Assembly (NCBI GenBank): GCA_023053545.1
Contig: JAKZAN010000007.1
Span: 3,348,001 to 3,412,000 of the forward strand
Length of the DNA: 64,000 nt
Direction of reading: 5' to 3'
DNA from: Lepidurus packardi
Lineage: Eukaryota; Arthropoda; Branchiopoda; Notostraca; Triopsidae
Positions 23,741 through 35,025 of this stretch are shown one piece after another (the stretch's first letter is position 1; every line of letters starts with the position of its first letter). Under the pieces are notes generated by a model. The model was not told the DNA's origin, searched no databases, and saw only the letters and a program-made list of their open reading frames with translations. Position numbers and translations under genes: made by a program.

Positions 23741-26260
23741 ATGCAGGGGAGTTTAGTGTTACTCTGGGCGGTTGCTATTTCCGCATCTGAGGGAATAAAC
23801 ACCGATTCGCGACAAGCAGAATTCCGAGTTGAACAAGTATGGAACGATTATAAGGTAAAATGAAACCTCTATATTTAAATGTTTTTGATAACACTTCGTT
23901 TATTAGAATAGCACAAAATTAAAAAATATAAGTGATAAGAAACCTGACCAAATTCAAAAGTTGTTGCATGTCCCTATTATTTCTTTCCGAAAAAAGCCTC
24001 AGTTCCGTCATCGAATGTACTCACGTATTGTCGGACTTATTTAAGAGTGAATTTCCCTGTACAAAATCAAATGGGATTTATTTCTTTATTAGACCGTGTT
24101 TGAGCGGAATTACCGGATTCCATACAATTACTATTACATATATTTTTTCAGTTTGAAACCAACTCCCCTTTAAGAGTGAATTTACTTACAGTTAAATGAG
24201 ATTTATTTCTTTGTTAGACGAAGTTTGACCGGAATTATCGGACTCCCCATGCTGAACGTATGCGCAAGCAGATCTTTTCAGAACGCGTTCAGCAAATCCA
24301 TCTCCACAATTCACTGTTTGAACAAGGCAAAGTTTCCTTTGAGATCGGGCTCAACGAACACTCCGATTTGGTAATATCACAACGGGATTAATTAAGGATC
24401 TCGTATAAGGTAGCTTTCTCTGACATTTTAGCATGTGATGTGTTGCAGCAATATTACCTAAGAGGTACACTAGATTTTTCATGTTATCCTTCACTAATGT
24501 TTTAAAGGCTAAAAAAAATTCACTGCGCAAGGAAAAGTGAATTTGAGAACTTTCATGCTGAGGTACTTATCAAGAAAAACTTCATGCACGTTGCGTACGT
24601 GGTTATAAAGATATCCTGCTTGAAGTTGTATGCACACTCATGCTCACCCATACAAAGCACTGTACGTTGACAAGCGCCAAGTGCATAATTTAATTGCTGC
24701 CAATTTAATTTTCATCACATAAAAATTATTAACAATAAGAAATCTTTAAGATGCCAGAAGAACTAAAAAGCCTACTTGGACTCAAGTTACCTAAACCTAC
24801 ACGGAAGACATGGTTGTACTCCTTCGATACCGATGGGAATATCGATACTACAACGGCATCTGACCCAGATATCAATACTGTAACGACATTCGAAGAAGAA
24901 ATCAGTTCCACAACGGAATTAAATGTTGAGGATGAACTAGAACAATATGTACGAAAAAATTCGCCCAAGCGTCGCACGACTACCAGAAAACCTATTGCCA
25001 TCCAAACAACAACAACAAAACGCAAACCAACTTCAACTACCACCAAACCAACCACAACTACCACCAAACCAACCACAACTACCACCAAACCAACCACAAC
25101 TACCACAAGTACTGCCAAACCACCCTTGCCACCCCCGCCCCCGGTAAGAAAACAAAGAATTTTTAACTCAAATAAAATAGTCAAATTGTAACTTACAAGT
25201 CCATCGTAATTATGTTTTTGCGCCAAAAGGTGGATTGGAGGAATGATCCCTGCATGCCCCCTATAAAAAACCAAGGAAACTGCGGAAACTGCTGGGCGTT
25301 TTCCAGCGTAGCTCCATTGGAAGTAAATTGGAAAAAATAATTCAAATTATGTTCAGCTTAAAAATGTGGGGTTAGTTTGGTGATTGCAAGCAAAGAAATT
25401 TAGACAGTCCAGTTCAAATGTCTGAACAGCTATTAACGGATTGTGTTTACACCACGGATGGTTGCGGAGGTGGGTTTTACACCACTGCCTGGGACGTAGT
25501 TAAACAAAAGAAGGGAATTTCTGCTGAAATAGATTATCCCCTTGTTTCCAATGTTTCTGGCACTTGGGTAACTTAATTTCAATCTTAAAAAATGATCGTA
25601 GAAAAAGAAAAGCATTCATATCTAAGTTTGTTGCCCATTCATAGACTAAACCATGCAGAACTATTAGTAAAATAGCTACGAATGTCGACACGTACTCTGC
25701 GAATTATCTGAGTGAAGCTATGATGCAAGACGCCATCTCCCGGAACCAAATTGTGGCAGTGGCTGTTTACGTGACTGATGGTTTCATGTATTACAAGTAA
25801 GAATCTCAGTTTCTGCATTTGCACAACTACCTTAAACTTTTTACAATGATAATTAGCTACCAGCTTAGAAATAGTGGAAAATTGCATTAAACATGTGTAT
25901 ACTATTTTGGGGAGATTCTACCGCTTAGAAAGAGGTTCACAGGATTGGCGCCTATTGTTCTGTCGGGAATTTGTCTAATAGAGAATCTTTGTTCCTTTTT
26001 TTGTCAGGAGTGGCATATACATGGACACAACCAAGGGGGGCTGTGATCCAGTCACGATTAAACAAAGTGTAAACCACGCGGTGACTGTGGTGGGCTACGG
26101 GGCCGAAGATACAACCAATACCGAGTACTGGGTTATTAGAAATTCATGGGGCACAACTTGGGGCATGGACGGGTACATGCACATGAAAAAGGACACTAAC
26201 TTATGCAACATCGGCCTATACGGTGTTAACGTGACTACAACGGCGCCAGTTACCCCATGA
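23741..26260 (+). CDS. C1A cysteine protease A with I29 propeptide and Thr-rich linker
   Basis: Seven exons: 23741-23854, 24218-24370, 24751-25143, 25230-25322, 25376-25567, 25645-25796, 26008-26260; 449 residues. Order: signal peptide (MQGSLVLLWAVAISASEG), I29 inhibitor propeptide with an ERFNIN-like helix and FEIGLNEHSDL, then an exon-coded linker of about 120 residues rich in Thr, Lys and Pro (21-bp DNA repeats at 25036-25107 coding TTKPTTT units), then the peptidase. The active site is QGNCGNCWAF with Cys241; the His (NHAVTVVGYG) and Asn (RNSWGTTWG) are present, so it should be active once the propeptide is removed. The linker is likely disordered and O-glycosylated, which is inference. 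Poly(A) signal AATAAA at 26317. A partial copy of exon 2 lies in intron 1. Confidence 0.9.
24040..24172 (+). repeat. Partial exon-2 duplicate plus MITE end relic in protease A intron 1
   Basis: Bases 24040-24125 copy the end of intron 1 and about 33 bases of exon 2 (acceptor TTATTAG then a frame coding FERNYR). Next comes about 40 bp (24130-24172) matching the right end of the TTAA MITE in protease B (AGTTTGAAACC...CCCCTTTAAGAGTGAATTT). The true intron end and exon 2 follow. It looks like a footprint of the same element after a local duplication. Confidence 0.7.
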
Positions 26261-26641
26261 TACCAACCTACCACATTATTTCCATAAGTTATTTTATTTG
26301 TACTTGTAGCTAATATAATAAAATACATTTTCTTATAGGAGTCATTGAATCTCCCTTTGTAACAAACCATACAATAATTAACTCATGGAAATTAATACTG
26401 AAAATGAATAGTATACATTGTTTATTAAGTAATGTGTGCTAATATAATGCATAATGTAATGTGTCCTAACCTACGCTGCTGTGAAGGTGATTTCACATTT
26501 CCGTTTGCCTAAAATGAACACCAAAAAGGTCGAACTCACGCGTTCAATCACGTTTGACGATTCACGTTCCGTGGTTCACATTCCACGGTTCATGTTCACA
26601 TTCGACGGGTCCTGTAACAACGTATGCTATTATTCTCTAGA

Positions 26642-29635
26642 ATGAGGGGGAGTTTAGTGTTAGTGTTATTCTGGGCGATTGCTTTTTCCGCATCAACGGG
26701 AATCAACGAAGATTTGGGACAAGCAGAACTTAGAGTTGAACAAGAATGGAACGCTTATACAGTAAAATGAAACCTCTATATTTAAATGTTTTTTTTTTAA
26801 GAATACTTAATTTATTAGAATGACAAAAAATTTAAGAGATAAGAAACCTAGAAAAAATACAAAAGTTGTTTCCTTTCCTACTATTTTGTTTCCCAAAGAA
26901 GCCTAAATTCATTCACCCAATATATTCACGCAGTGTCGGATTTGTTTAAAGGGGTGTAAGGTTTCAAATAAAAAATATATGTTATAGAAGGGACCAAACT
27001 ACATGTTCTGGCTGAAGAACCCCTACGTCAATCATGTATATTAACGGAGTAATTAAGTATTTAGCGGTTTAAGCTCCGCCCCTCTCCGTCAAATTTCAAA
27101 TTTTCCTATCCTTAACACGGGGGAACAGTTGGCAGGAGAGCTTGCGGCTTTTTCCTATTAGCCTTAGGGCATTCAAAATCGGACTTTCCATTCATAGGGA
27201 CGGTACCATTACCTTTCTTTTGAGTGCTAAAACAAGTCTGTAGGTACTTTGGTTAATTAATTACGCGAAGAAAAAGTATTTTTTTGTGTGATCAATCTTG
27301 TAAATTAACCAAGATACCTGCAGACTTGTTTAAGCATTCAAAAGAAAGATAATTGTGCTGAACCTATGAATCGAATGCCCGATTTTGAATGCTGATAGAT
27401 AAAGGCGCTATCTCTCAGGATATAAGGATAGGAAAATGTGAAATTTGGCGGAAAGGGGCGGAGCTTAAACCGCTAACTAATTAATTACTCGGTTAGTATG
27501 CATAATTGACAAGGGCTCCTTCAGCCAGAACATGTAGTTTGGTCTCTTCTATGACATATTTTTTTAGTTTGAAACCTTACTTCCCCTTTAAGAGTGAATT
27601 TGTTTTGCAAAGTTAAAGGAGATTTATTTCTTTGTTAGACTAACTTTGGCCGGAATTATCGGACTCCCCATGCTGAACGTATGCGCAAGCAGATATTTTC
27701 AGAACGCGTTCAGCAAATTGATCAACACAACTCACTGTTCAAACAAGGCGAATCCTAGGAGATCGGACTCAACGAACACTCCGATCTGGTAATAGCACAA
27801 TAGGATTAATTAAAGATCTCGTATAGAGTAGCTTTCTCTGGCACAATAGCATGTAACGTGATGCAGCAATATTACCATAGAAGTACACTAGCTTTTGTAA
27901 GAGTTAAAAAAATTTACTGCACGATAAAAAGTGAATTTGGACAGTTTCGTGCTGAGAAATTATCGTACAGTATTTATAAAGAAAAATGGTATGCATGTTG
28001 GGTACGTGGTTATAAAGTTATCCTGCTCGACACTTTATTGCGTTTTATGTGCTAGGTGCTAGCTATAGGGTGTAATAAAGTAAGCTATCCGGGAGAAGGA
28101 TCCAGACTTTATAACTTTCAGAATTCTTACAAAAATGTTACATGGATAATTTAATTGTTTTCCATTTAATTTACAACCCATATAATGCTTGTTATTAATA
28201 AAAAAAAATCCTAAAAACGCCAGAAGAACTCGGAAGCCTACTAGGACTCAAGTTACCTAAACCTTCACGGCAGACGTGGTTGTTCTCTTTGGAAACCGAT
28301 GGGAATATAGATTATATAGCGGAATCTGAATCAGGTATCAATACTCTAATGACGTTTGAAGAATAACTCAATTTCACAACAGAATTTAATGTTGGAACTA
28401 CCGTTAAAGCAACCACAAATATCACATCTACTACAACTACCGACAAACAACCCTTACCACCCACGACCCCGGTAAGAAAAATTTTTTCAACTTAAATAAA
28501 CTACTGAAATTATGAGTTACAAGTCTATTATATTTATCCTTATATGCCAAAGGTGGATTGGAGGAATGACCCCTGCATGTCCCCTTTAAAAAACCAAGGA
28601 AACTGCGGAAATTGCTGGGCGTTTGCCAGCGTAGCTCCATTAGAAGTAAATTGACAAAAAATAATTCAAAATATATTAAGCTTAAAAATGTGGGATTAGT
28701 TTGATGATTGCAAGCAAAGGACCTTAGCCAGTCCAATTCAAATGTCAGAACAACACTTAACTGATTGTGTTTACCCCACGGATGGTTGCGGAGGTGGGTT
28801 ATACACCGATGCCTGGGACACAGTTAAACTGAAGAAGGGAATTTCTGCTGAAATTGATTATCCTCTTGTTTCCAATGTTACTGGCACTTGGGTAGTTTAA
28901 CTTTAATCTTAAAAACAATTGAAGAAAGGAAACGTTTTCGCAATTGCTTACATTTAATGTTGTGGTCGTTTCACAGGAAAGTCCTTGTAGAAATATTAGT
29001 AAAATGGCAACGAATGTCAACTCGTACTATGAGAATTCTTTAAGTGAAGCTTTGATTCAAGACGCCATCTCTCGGAAGCAAATTGTGGCGGCAGCTGTTT
29101 ACGCGACATCGGGTTTCATACAGTACAAGTAAGACTAATTTTCTGCATTATAAAAACTGCATTGAAATTGCTACAAACATTATTAACAACCAGCTTAGAA
29201 ATAGCACACATTCAATTAAACATTCTTTTATTACTTTGCGGAGATTGTACGGCTCCGAAAAGGGTTCGTGGTTGGCGTCTTTAGCTTCCGATAAAAAAAA
29301 AAGCAGCCACAGGAATTTCGTCTATTGAAATTGTTTAAAGAAACGCTTTGTTCATTTTTTTTGTCATGAGTGGCATATATATGAATATAACACAGTGGGG
29401 CTGTGATCCAATCACAATGAAAAATAAAGCAAACCACGCGGTTACTTTGGTGGGTTACGGGACCGATGCAACCACCAATACTGATTACTGGGTTATTAGA
29501 AACTCCTGGGGCACATCTTGGGAGAAGGACGGGTACATGCACACGAGGAAGGGCATTAACTTGTGCAATATCGGCCTATTTAGGGTGAACGTTACTACAA
29601 CGGCGCCATTTATCCCAATACACCAAGATAACTAA
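26642..29635 (+). pseudogene. C1A protease pseudogene B of the array
   Basis: It has the same exon layout as A: signal peptide exon 26642-26761, I29 exon from 27639, linker exon from about 28217, catalytic exon near 28553-28646, and final exon near 29370-29635. Several breaks show it is dead. An in-frame TAG replaces a Phe/Tyr codon in the I29 exon after GEATCC-like codons (GGC GAA TCC TAG), where one codon is also missing. A TAA lies in the linker exon (GAA GAA TAA). The AG acceptor of the linker exon has become AA, and the last exon acceptor CAG has become CAT. The Thr repeats are lost, and the TATA-containing promoter block found before A, C and E is replaced by short repeats of TTCCACGGTTCA type. 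The catalytic Cys exon itself is intact (QGNCGNCWAF). Intron 1 carries a MITE. Confidence 0.9.
26950..27587. mobile_element. Long-inverted-repeat MITE with TTAA target duplication
   Basis: The element is flanked by TTAA on both sides (26946-26949 and 27588-27591). Its ends read AGGGGTGTAAGGTTTCAAA and, on the other strand, AGGGGAAGTAAGGTTTCAAA. The two arms are about 300 bp each and nearly complementary throughout (for example AGCGGTTTAAGCTCCGCCCC against its reverse complement near 27450-27475), meeting around 27270-27290. It has no coding capacity. TTAA target sites suggest mobilisation by a piggyBac-type transposase, though the termini are not the classic CCC type. The empty site is visible in the same intron of protease E near 35357. 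Confidence 0.88.
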
Positions 29636-29790
29636 ATATTTCAATACTTTTTATCTATAACTAATATACTAAAATACATTTTGCTATATGAGTAATTGAA
29701 GCTCCCTTTGTAACAAACCATACAATAATTAACTCAAGGAAACCAATATTGAAAAAAAAATTATACGTTGTTCAGTAATTTGTGCAAACG

Positions 29791-29926
29791 CAGGGTTTGT
29801 CAAACTTTTTCGTTCGCGGAGTACGAACAGAGTATTCGCAGCAGTGATTGCTGCATCTATGCAATTATATTAATCTTTCGCGGCACCCCTGAAAGCCTAC
29901 CACGGCGTATAGCTTGAGAACCACTG
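29791..29926. mobile_element. hAT-type MITE, 136 bp
   Basis: It begins CAGGGTTTGTCAAACTTTTT and ends GAGAACCACTG, whose reverse complement CAGTGGTTCTC is the usual hAT terminus. The 8-bp flanks TGCAAACG (29783-29790) and TGCTAACG (29927-29934) match at 7 of 8 positions. Non-autonomous and in intergenic sequence after pseudogene B. Confidence 0.85.
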
Positions 29927-29934
29927 TGCTAACG

Positions 29935-31045
29935 TAATGCTGCCTTTTTCCGTCAAATCTCTGCGATAAAATGCAATATTTAAAAAAAACAATTTGTGGA
30001 AGTACCCCTTGATAATGTAAATGTTGGTAAACTATGTCTTTTTATAGTTCTCTTAGAAACTCTAGAAAAATTAGTGTGTTGTGTTTATGAAACCTTCCTT
30101 AAGTTACTCAACAATCTATATTTTCATCGGTTGAAAGCACTCGGCGGAGTTTGGAATTGATCAACTTTATTTCTGTATATGCGGATTTCATAATGTAACT
30201 TAAGGAAACTGCGCGTCAAAGAAAAATATTAATTCTCGATTGTCAAGTCAATCTATATCGATTCATATGGCCAAAGCCGAAATTCTGTTCGAAATATGAA
30301 AAGATTTGGCAGCAGTGTTACAAGTAGCATTGCTTATTTTCTTTTACAGTGGTCTTGCGTTAAGAAAAAAATTTCAAGGTCTCATGAAAAACTCAAGCAT
30401 TCATGACCCCGACACTAGGACGACAGGGCCATAATCTTTAAACAACCAATAGCATTTCGAGATCGAAACATCTCTACTCATTGGTTAAGCGACAAATTAA
30501 CGACATTAAAATGCGCTTAAGCAGTATTAATAATTACGTCACAAGGACGATGATCCAGAACACTTGGACGAAAATAATCGCTAATGGCGTTTGGATTTTC
30601 TTAATAAACAATAAAAATTGACCTTTTGACCGTAGTGCAAGCGACTACTGACGCCTTTATGTCAGGGTCTGTCATCCTTCGTATATAATATATCGTTGTC
30701 CTTGTGCCTACGTCCCATTAGTCAGCTCCAGGACAATGAACTATTTTACTATTCATATAACTCGTATCTGTTGCGGGTTGCGGAATTCCAACTAAGCGAA
30801 CTGCATGCCCAAAATAAGATTCCTTACTCGACGACATCAAGGTTGTCTATAAAGACTGCCATGGTTAAAGTAGTTCTACAGGTTTCAAGTATAGGGTAAT
30901 TAATTTCACAGTACCGTTTAGCTGAACTGAACAACGAAACGGTCAAGTTCACAAGTTCAATCACGTTCCACAGTTGGAAGATGAGCCTGTAAGAGCCTAT
31001 AAGAGGAGGCACAGCAGTAGCAGGTAACAGTTCTTGTTCTCCAGA
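29935..31045. other. Intergenic unit upstream of protease C, duplicated upstream of E
   Basis: Bases about 30400-30560 (AGCATTTCGAGATC..., GTATTAATAATTACG) are repeated at about 34035-34145, so the array duplicated as gene plus flank. TATAAG at 30998-31003 lies 48 bp before the protease C start. No gene seen. Confidence 0.6.
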
Positions 31046-33701
31046 ATGCAGGGAAGTTTAGTGTTACTCTGGGCGCTTGCTATTTCCGCATCTGTGGGAA
31101 TAAACGCAGATTCGCGACAAGCAGAATTCCGAGTTGAACAACTATGGAGCGGTTTTAAAGTAAAACGAAATCTCTATATTTAAATTTCTTTTTAGAATAC
31201 TTCATTTATTAGAATAACTAAGAATTCTAACATCTGCGCCTATGCAATTGCATAGACAAAGAAATAACAAAATACCAGTCACCAAATCCAAAAGTTTGTT
31301 CCTTTTCCTACAATTTTCTTTTGAAAAGAAGCCGAAGTTCCCTCACTTAATATTCACTTCTTGTTGAATCTGTTTAAAAGTTTATTTACCTGTGCAAACT
31401 TAAACGAGCTTATTTCCTTGTTAGGCGAAATTCGGGCGGAATTATCGGACTCCACTTGTAGATCGTACACGCAGGCAGATCTTTAAAACACGCGTCGAAC
31501 AAATCGATCTCCACAACTCACTGTTCGAACAAGGCAAAGTTTCCTATGAAGTCGGAATCAACGAACACTCTGATTTGGTAATAGCACAACTGGCTTAGTT
31601 AAGGATCTCGTATAGTGAAGCTTTATCTGGTACTATGACATGTGACGTGGTCCAGCAATATCACCTAAGAAGTAAATTTAATTTGTCGTGTTTTCCTTCA
31701 CTAATTTTATAAGATTAAAAGAAATGCGCGATATTACATGCGCTGTAGTGTATGTTTAGTATAGAGCTAGTCATCCGGCTTTACAAGGTTGGGGCTCAGC
31801 TCAGGTCGGGCAGTGTTATCTAGACCTTAAAAGCAATACGGAACTCAAGTGCATAACGCGATGTTGTGTGAATTTGGACACCGTCGTACTGAGATATTAC
31901 CGTATGGTATTAATCATGGTAATAGTGCATGGTAATATTACCGTACAGTAATAATACATTTTGAGTACGTGGTTATAAAGGTATGCTTGACGTTTTAAGC
32001 GCAGAAACAATTCGTCTTTATACACACCTATATAAAACATTGAACGCCACCTAGTGATAGCTAATGTGTAACAAGCTAAGCTATACGGGAGCCTTAGAGA
32101 TCCAAACTTCAGAAATTCCAGAGTTATTATAAATTAGGTTACATAGATAATTTAATAGTTAGCAATTTAGTTTATATCACTTAATGATTATTTTTCTTTT
32201 TAAAAAAACATTCACTAAAGACGTCAGAAGAACGCAAGAGTCTACTAGGCCTCACGTTACCTAAACCTTCACGGAAGTCATGGTTGTACTCCTTCGATAC
32301 CGATAGGAATATCGATACTACAACAGCATCTGACCCAGATATCAATACTGAAACGACGCTTGGAGAAAAAATCAATTTCACAACAGAATTAAATGTTAGA
32401 GATGAACTAAACCCAGGTGTACGAGCAAATTCGGAAAAACGTCGCACGACTACCAAAAAACCTACTGCCGCCCAAACAACCACATCAACCCGCAAACCAA
32501 CCTCAACTACCACCCAACCAACCACAACTACCACTTCTACTACAAGTATCGCCAAACCACCCCCAACCCCGGTAAGAAAAACAAAGAATTATTAACTCAA
32601 TAAAAAATAGTGAAAATATGACCATTACATGTCCATCTTATTACGTTTTACCGCCAAAAGGTGGACTGGAGGTATGATCCCTGCATGCCCCCTATAAAAA
32701 ACCAAGGAAACTGCGGAAACTGCTGGGCGTTTGCCAGCGTAACTCCATTAGAAGTAAATAGGCAAAAAATAATTCAAAATATGTTAAGATTAAAAATGTT
32801 GGTTTAGTTTGATGATTGCAAGCGAAGAAACTTAGCCAGTCCAGTTCAAATGTCTGAACAGCAATTAACGGATTGTGTTTACCCCACGGATGGTTGCGAA
32901 GGTGGGTTTTACACCACTGCCTGGAACGTAGTTAAACAAAAGATGGGAATTTCTGCTGAAATTGATTATCCTCTTGTTTCCAATATTACTGGCACTTGGG
33001 TAACTAAATGTTAATCTTAAAAACAATTGCAGAAAGGGAAAAATTTTCGCAACTGCTTACATGTGATGTTTTTTTACCATTCATAGACTAATCCTTGCAG
33101 AAGTGTTAGTATGATGGCAACTAATGTCAAATCGTACGCTAAAAAGTATTTAAATGAAACTATGATGCAAGACGCCATCTCTCAGAAGCAAATTGTGGCG
33201 GTGGGTGTTTACGTGACATCCGGTTTCATGAATTACAAGTAAGATTTTTAATTTCTATAGTAGAACAACTGACATAAAGTAGTTGGCAAATATTATTATT
33301 AGTATACCAGCTTATAAATTCTGCCAATTCAATTAAACGCTTCTAAATTATTTTTGGGAGATTATCCCGCTGGGAAAGGGTTTTTCAGGTGTGTATTGGG
33401 AGAAAACTTTCTAAAGAAACGATTGGTGCCTTATTTTATTAGGAGTGGCATATATATGAATACAACCACGGGGGGTTGTGATCCAATCACAATTACAAAT
33501 AGTGCAAACCACGCAGTGACTGTGGTGGGTTACGGGACCGAAGCGACAACCAATACCGAGTACTGGGTTATTAGAAACTCCTGGGGCACATCGTGGGGTA
33601 TGAACGGGTACATGCACATGAGGAAGGGCATTAACTTGTGCAATATCGGCCTATATGGTATTAACGTTTCAACAATGGCGCCATCTAGCCTAAAATACTA
33701 A
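31046..33701 (+). CDS. C1A cysteine protease C with I29 propeptide and Thr-rich linker
   Basis: Seven exons: 31046-31159, 31425-31577, 32221-32571, 32661-32753, 32808-32999, 33087-33238, 33443-33701; 437 residues, all phases matching A. Signal peptide MQGSLVLLWALAISASVG, I29 propeptide, linker of about 105 residues with fewer TTTKPT units than A (TTTSTRKPTSTTTQPTTTTT), then peptidase. Active site QGNCGNCWAF (Cys227); His in NHAVTVVGYG, Asn in RNSWGTSWG; likely active. The last exon shares a 188-bp stretch with protease E that is identical base for base (33470-33657), while the other exons differ, which points to recent gene conversion. Confidence 0.9.
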
Positions 33702-33837
33702 GCGACAACATTATTTTCATAATGTATTTTTCGTAATTTATTTTGTAGTTTAAATATTCTTTACTTGTTATAAAAGTGAAAACTTTTTTGTATCAAGTAT
33801 AATACAATCATTAACTCAATGAAAGTAGTATTGGTAA

Positions 33838-33940
33838 AAAATCACAATTGAAAACAATGTAAATCACGAGGTGACTGTGGGGGCTACGGTATCGAAGCGA
33901 CAACCAAACTGAATACTGGGTTATTAAAAACTCGACAACG
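33838..33940 (+). pseudogene. Relic D: fragment of a C1A protease last exon
   Basis: About 100 bp downstream of protease C matches the middle of the last exon (ATCACAATTGAAAACAATG, AATCACGAGGTGACTGTG, GAATACTGGGTTATTAAAA), with small indels that break the frame. No other exons accompany it, so it is the remnant of a lost sixth unit or of an unequal exchange. Confidence 0.8.
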
Positions 33941-34273
33941 TGACACAAAGACGATTCGACACAAGGACTCTGGTGTGTTTGACAGGAGACAGTTTGATTC
34001 TAACACCTGGACTATAGGTTCATACTCTTTTAAGGTTCAAGAGCATTTCGAGATCAAAACGTCTCTGCTGATTAATTAAGAACCCCCACCCTGATTTAAA
34101 GTTGCTTAAGCCGTATTAATAATTACGCCACAAGGACGACGGACAAATGAACGTATCCACAACAAATTTACTCAGAGCGCATTTCCGCGCACCTTATTTA
34201 AAAACGGCTAACCCTACAAAAGGTACAATTTCTTGACCCGTTTCCAGAGTTCGCGTTTTCAAGAAACAGAAGT

Positions 34274-34636
34274 TACAATGTGCCCCAAGACAAAAGTGCA
34301 TCTTAGCTGTCCTGCTTTTCCGTCGTCTGCCCGTGCGCCTTACCTACTTACCGTGGGAAAGTTCATTCAAAGTTTTTTTTCGTTTACCGGTTGCAGGTGA
34401 AGAAGACCAAAGATGAAGATGAAGACAGCTATGAAGACGAAGATGAAAACGGCGATGAATATGATGAGGGGAAGATAACGACGAATGCAATGACGAAAAA
34501 TACGATGAAGAAGGTGGTAAAGATGTTGAAGAAGGCGAAGAAGCTGAAACAGAACAAAACATCTTCTGAACAAACAACTTCTCTTCTTGAAAACGCGAAC
34601 TGTGAAAACGGGCCAAGAAATTGTTACCCTCTGTAG
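34274..34636 (+). other. Short Asp/Glu- then Lys-rich open frame between proteases C and E
   Basis: An open frame at 34391-34636 codes KDEDEDSYEDEDENGDEYDE followed by a Lys-rich tail and stop, and a GTTGCAG acceptor-like site precedes it at about 34396. An ATG at 34277 opens a separate short frame that could splice to it. The composition recalls the acidic-then-basic linker of protease F, so it may be a stray linker exon of that type or a small gene. I cannot decide, and no peptidase exon is attached. Confidence 0.3.
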
Positions 34637-35025
34637 GGTAGCAATTTCGTTGTTTGTATTAAACCATCTTTTTTCTTCTCAACATCTTATATATATATAC
34701 AACCGTGTTTGGAATTAATCGAACTAGCATCTGCTTTGTGGTTTTAAATTTCCAATTTAGGGACTAAATGTTGAACATGAAATTCCTTGCTCCATTATAC
34801 AAGTCAACTTGTATAGATTCCTACGGTAAACTGGTTATTGTATAGACTTCTACGGTAAACTTGGCAAGCTTCAAGGATCATAAAAACTTCACAGCCCAGT
34901 CTAGCTCGAAGCAATCCCCAAAAGGTCAAGTTCACACATTTTTTTACATTCCAGTTCGAAGACGGATCTATAAAAGCCTATAAGAAGAGGAACAACAGCA
35001 GAGGGACCTGGTATTGTTCTCCAGA

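Noticed and set aside
24729-25274. Val/Gly-rich minus-strand open frame opposite the protease A linker
   Set aside because: It is the antisense of the Thr-rich repeat; similar shadows appear opposite C, E and F linkers.
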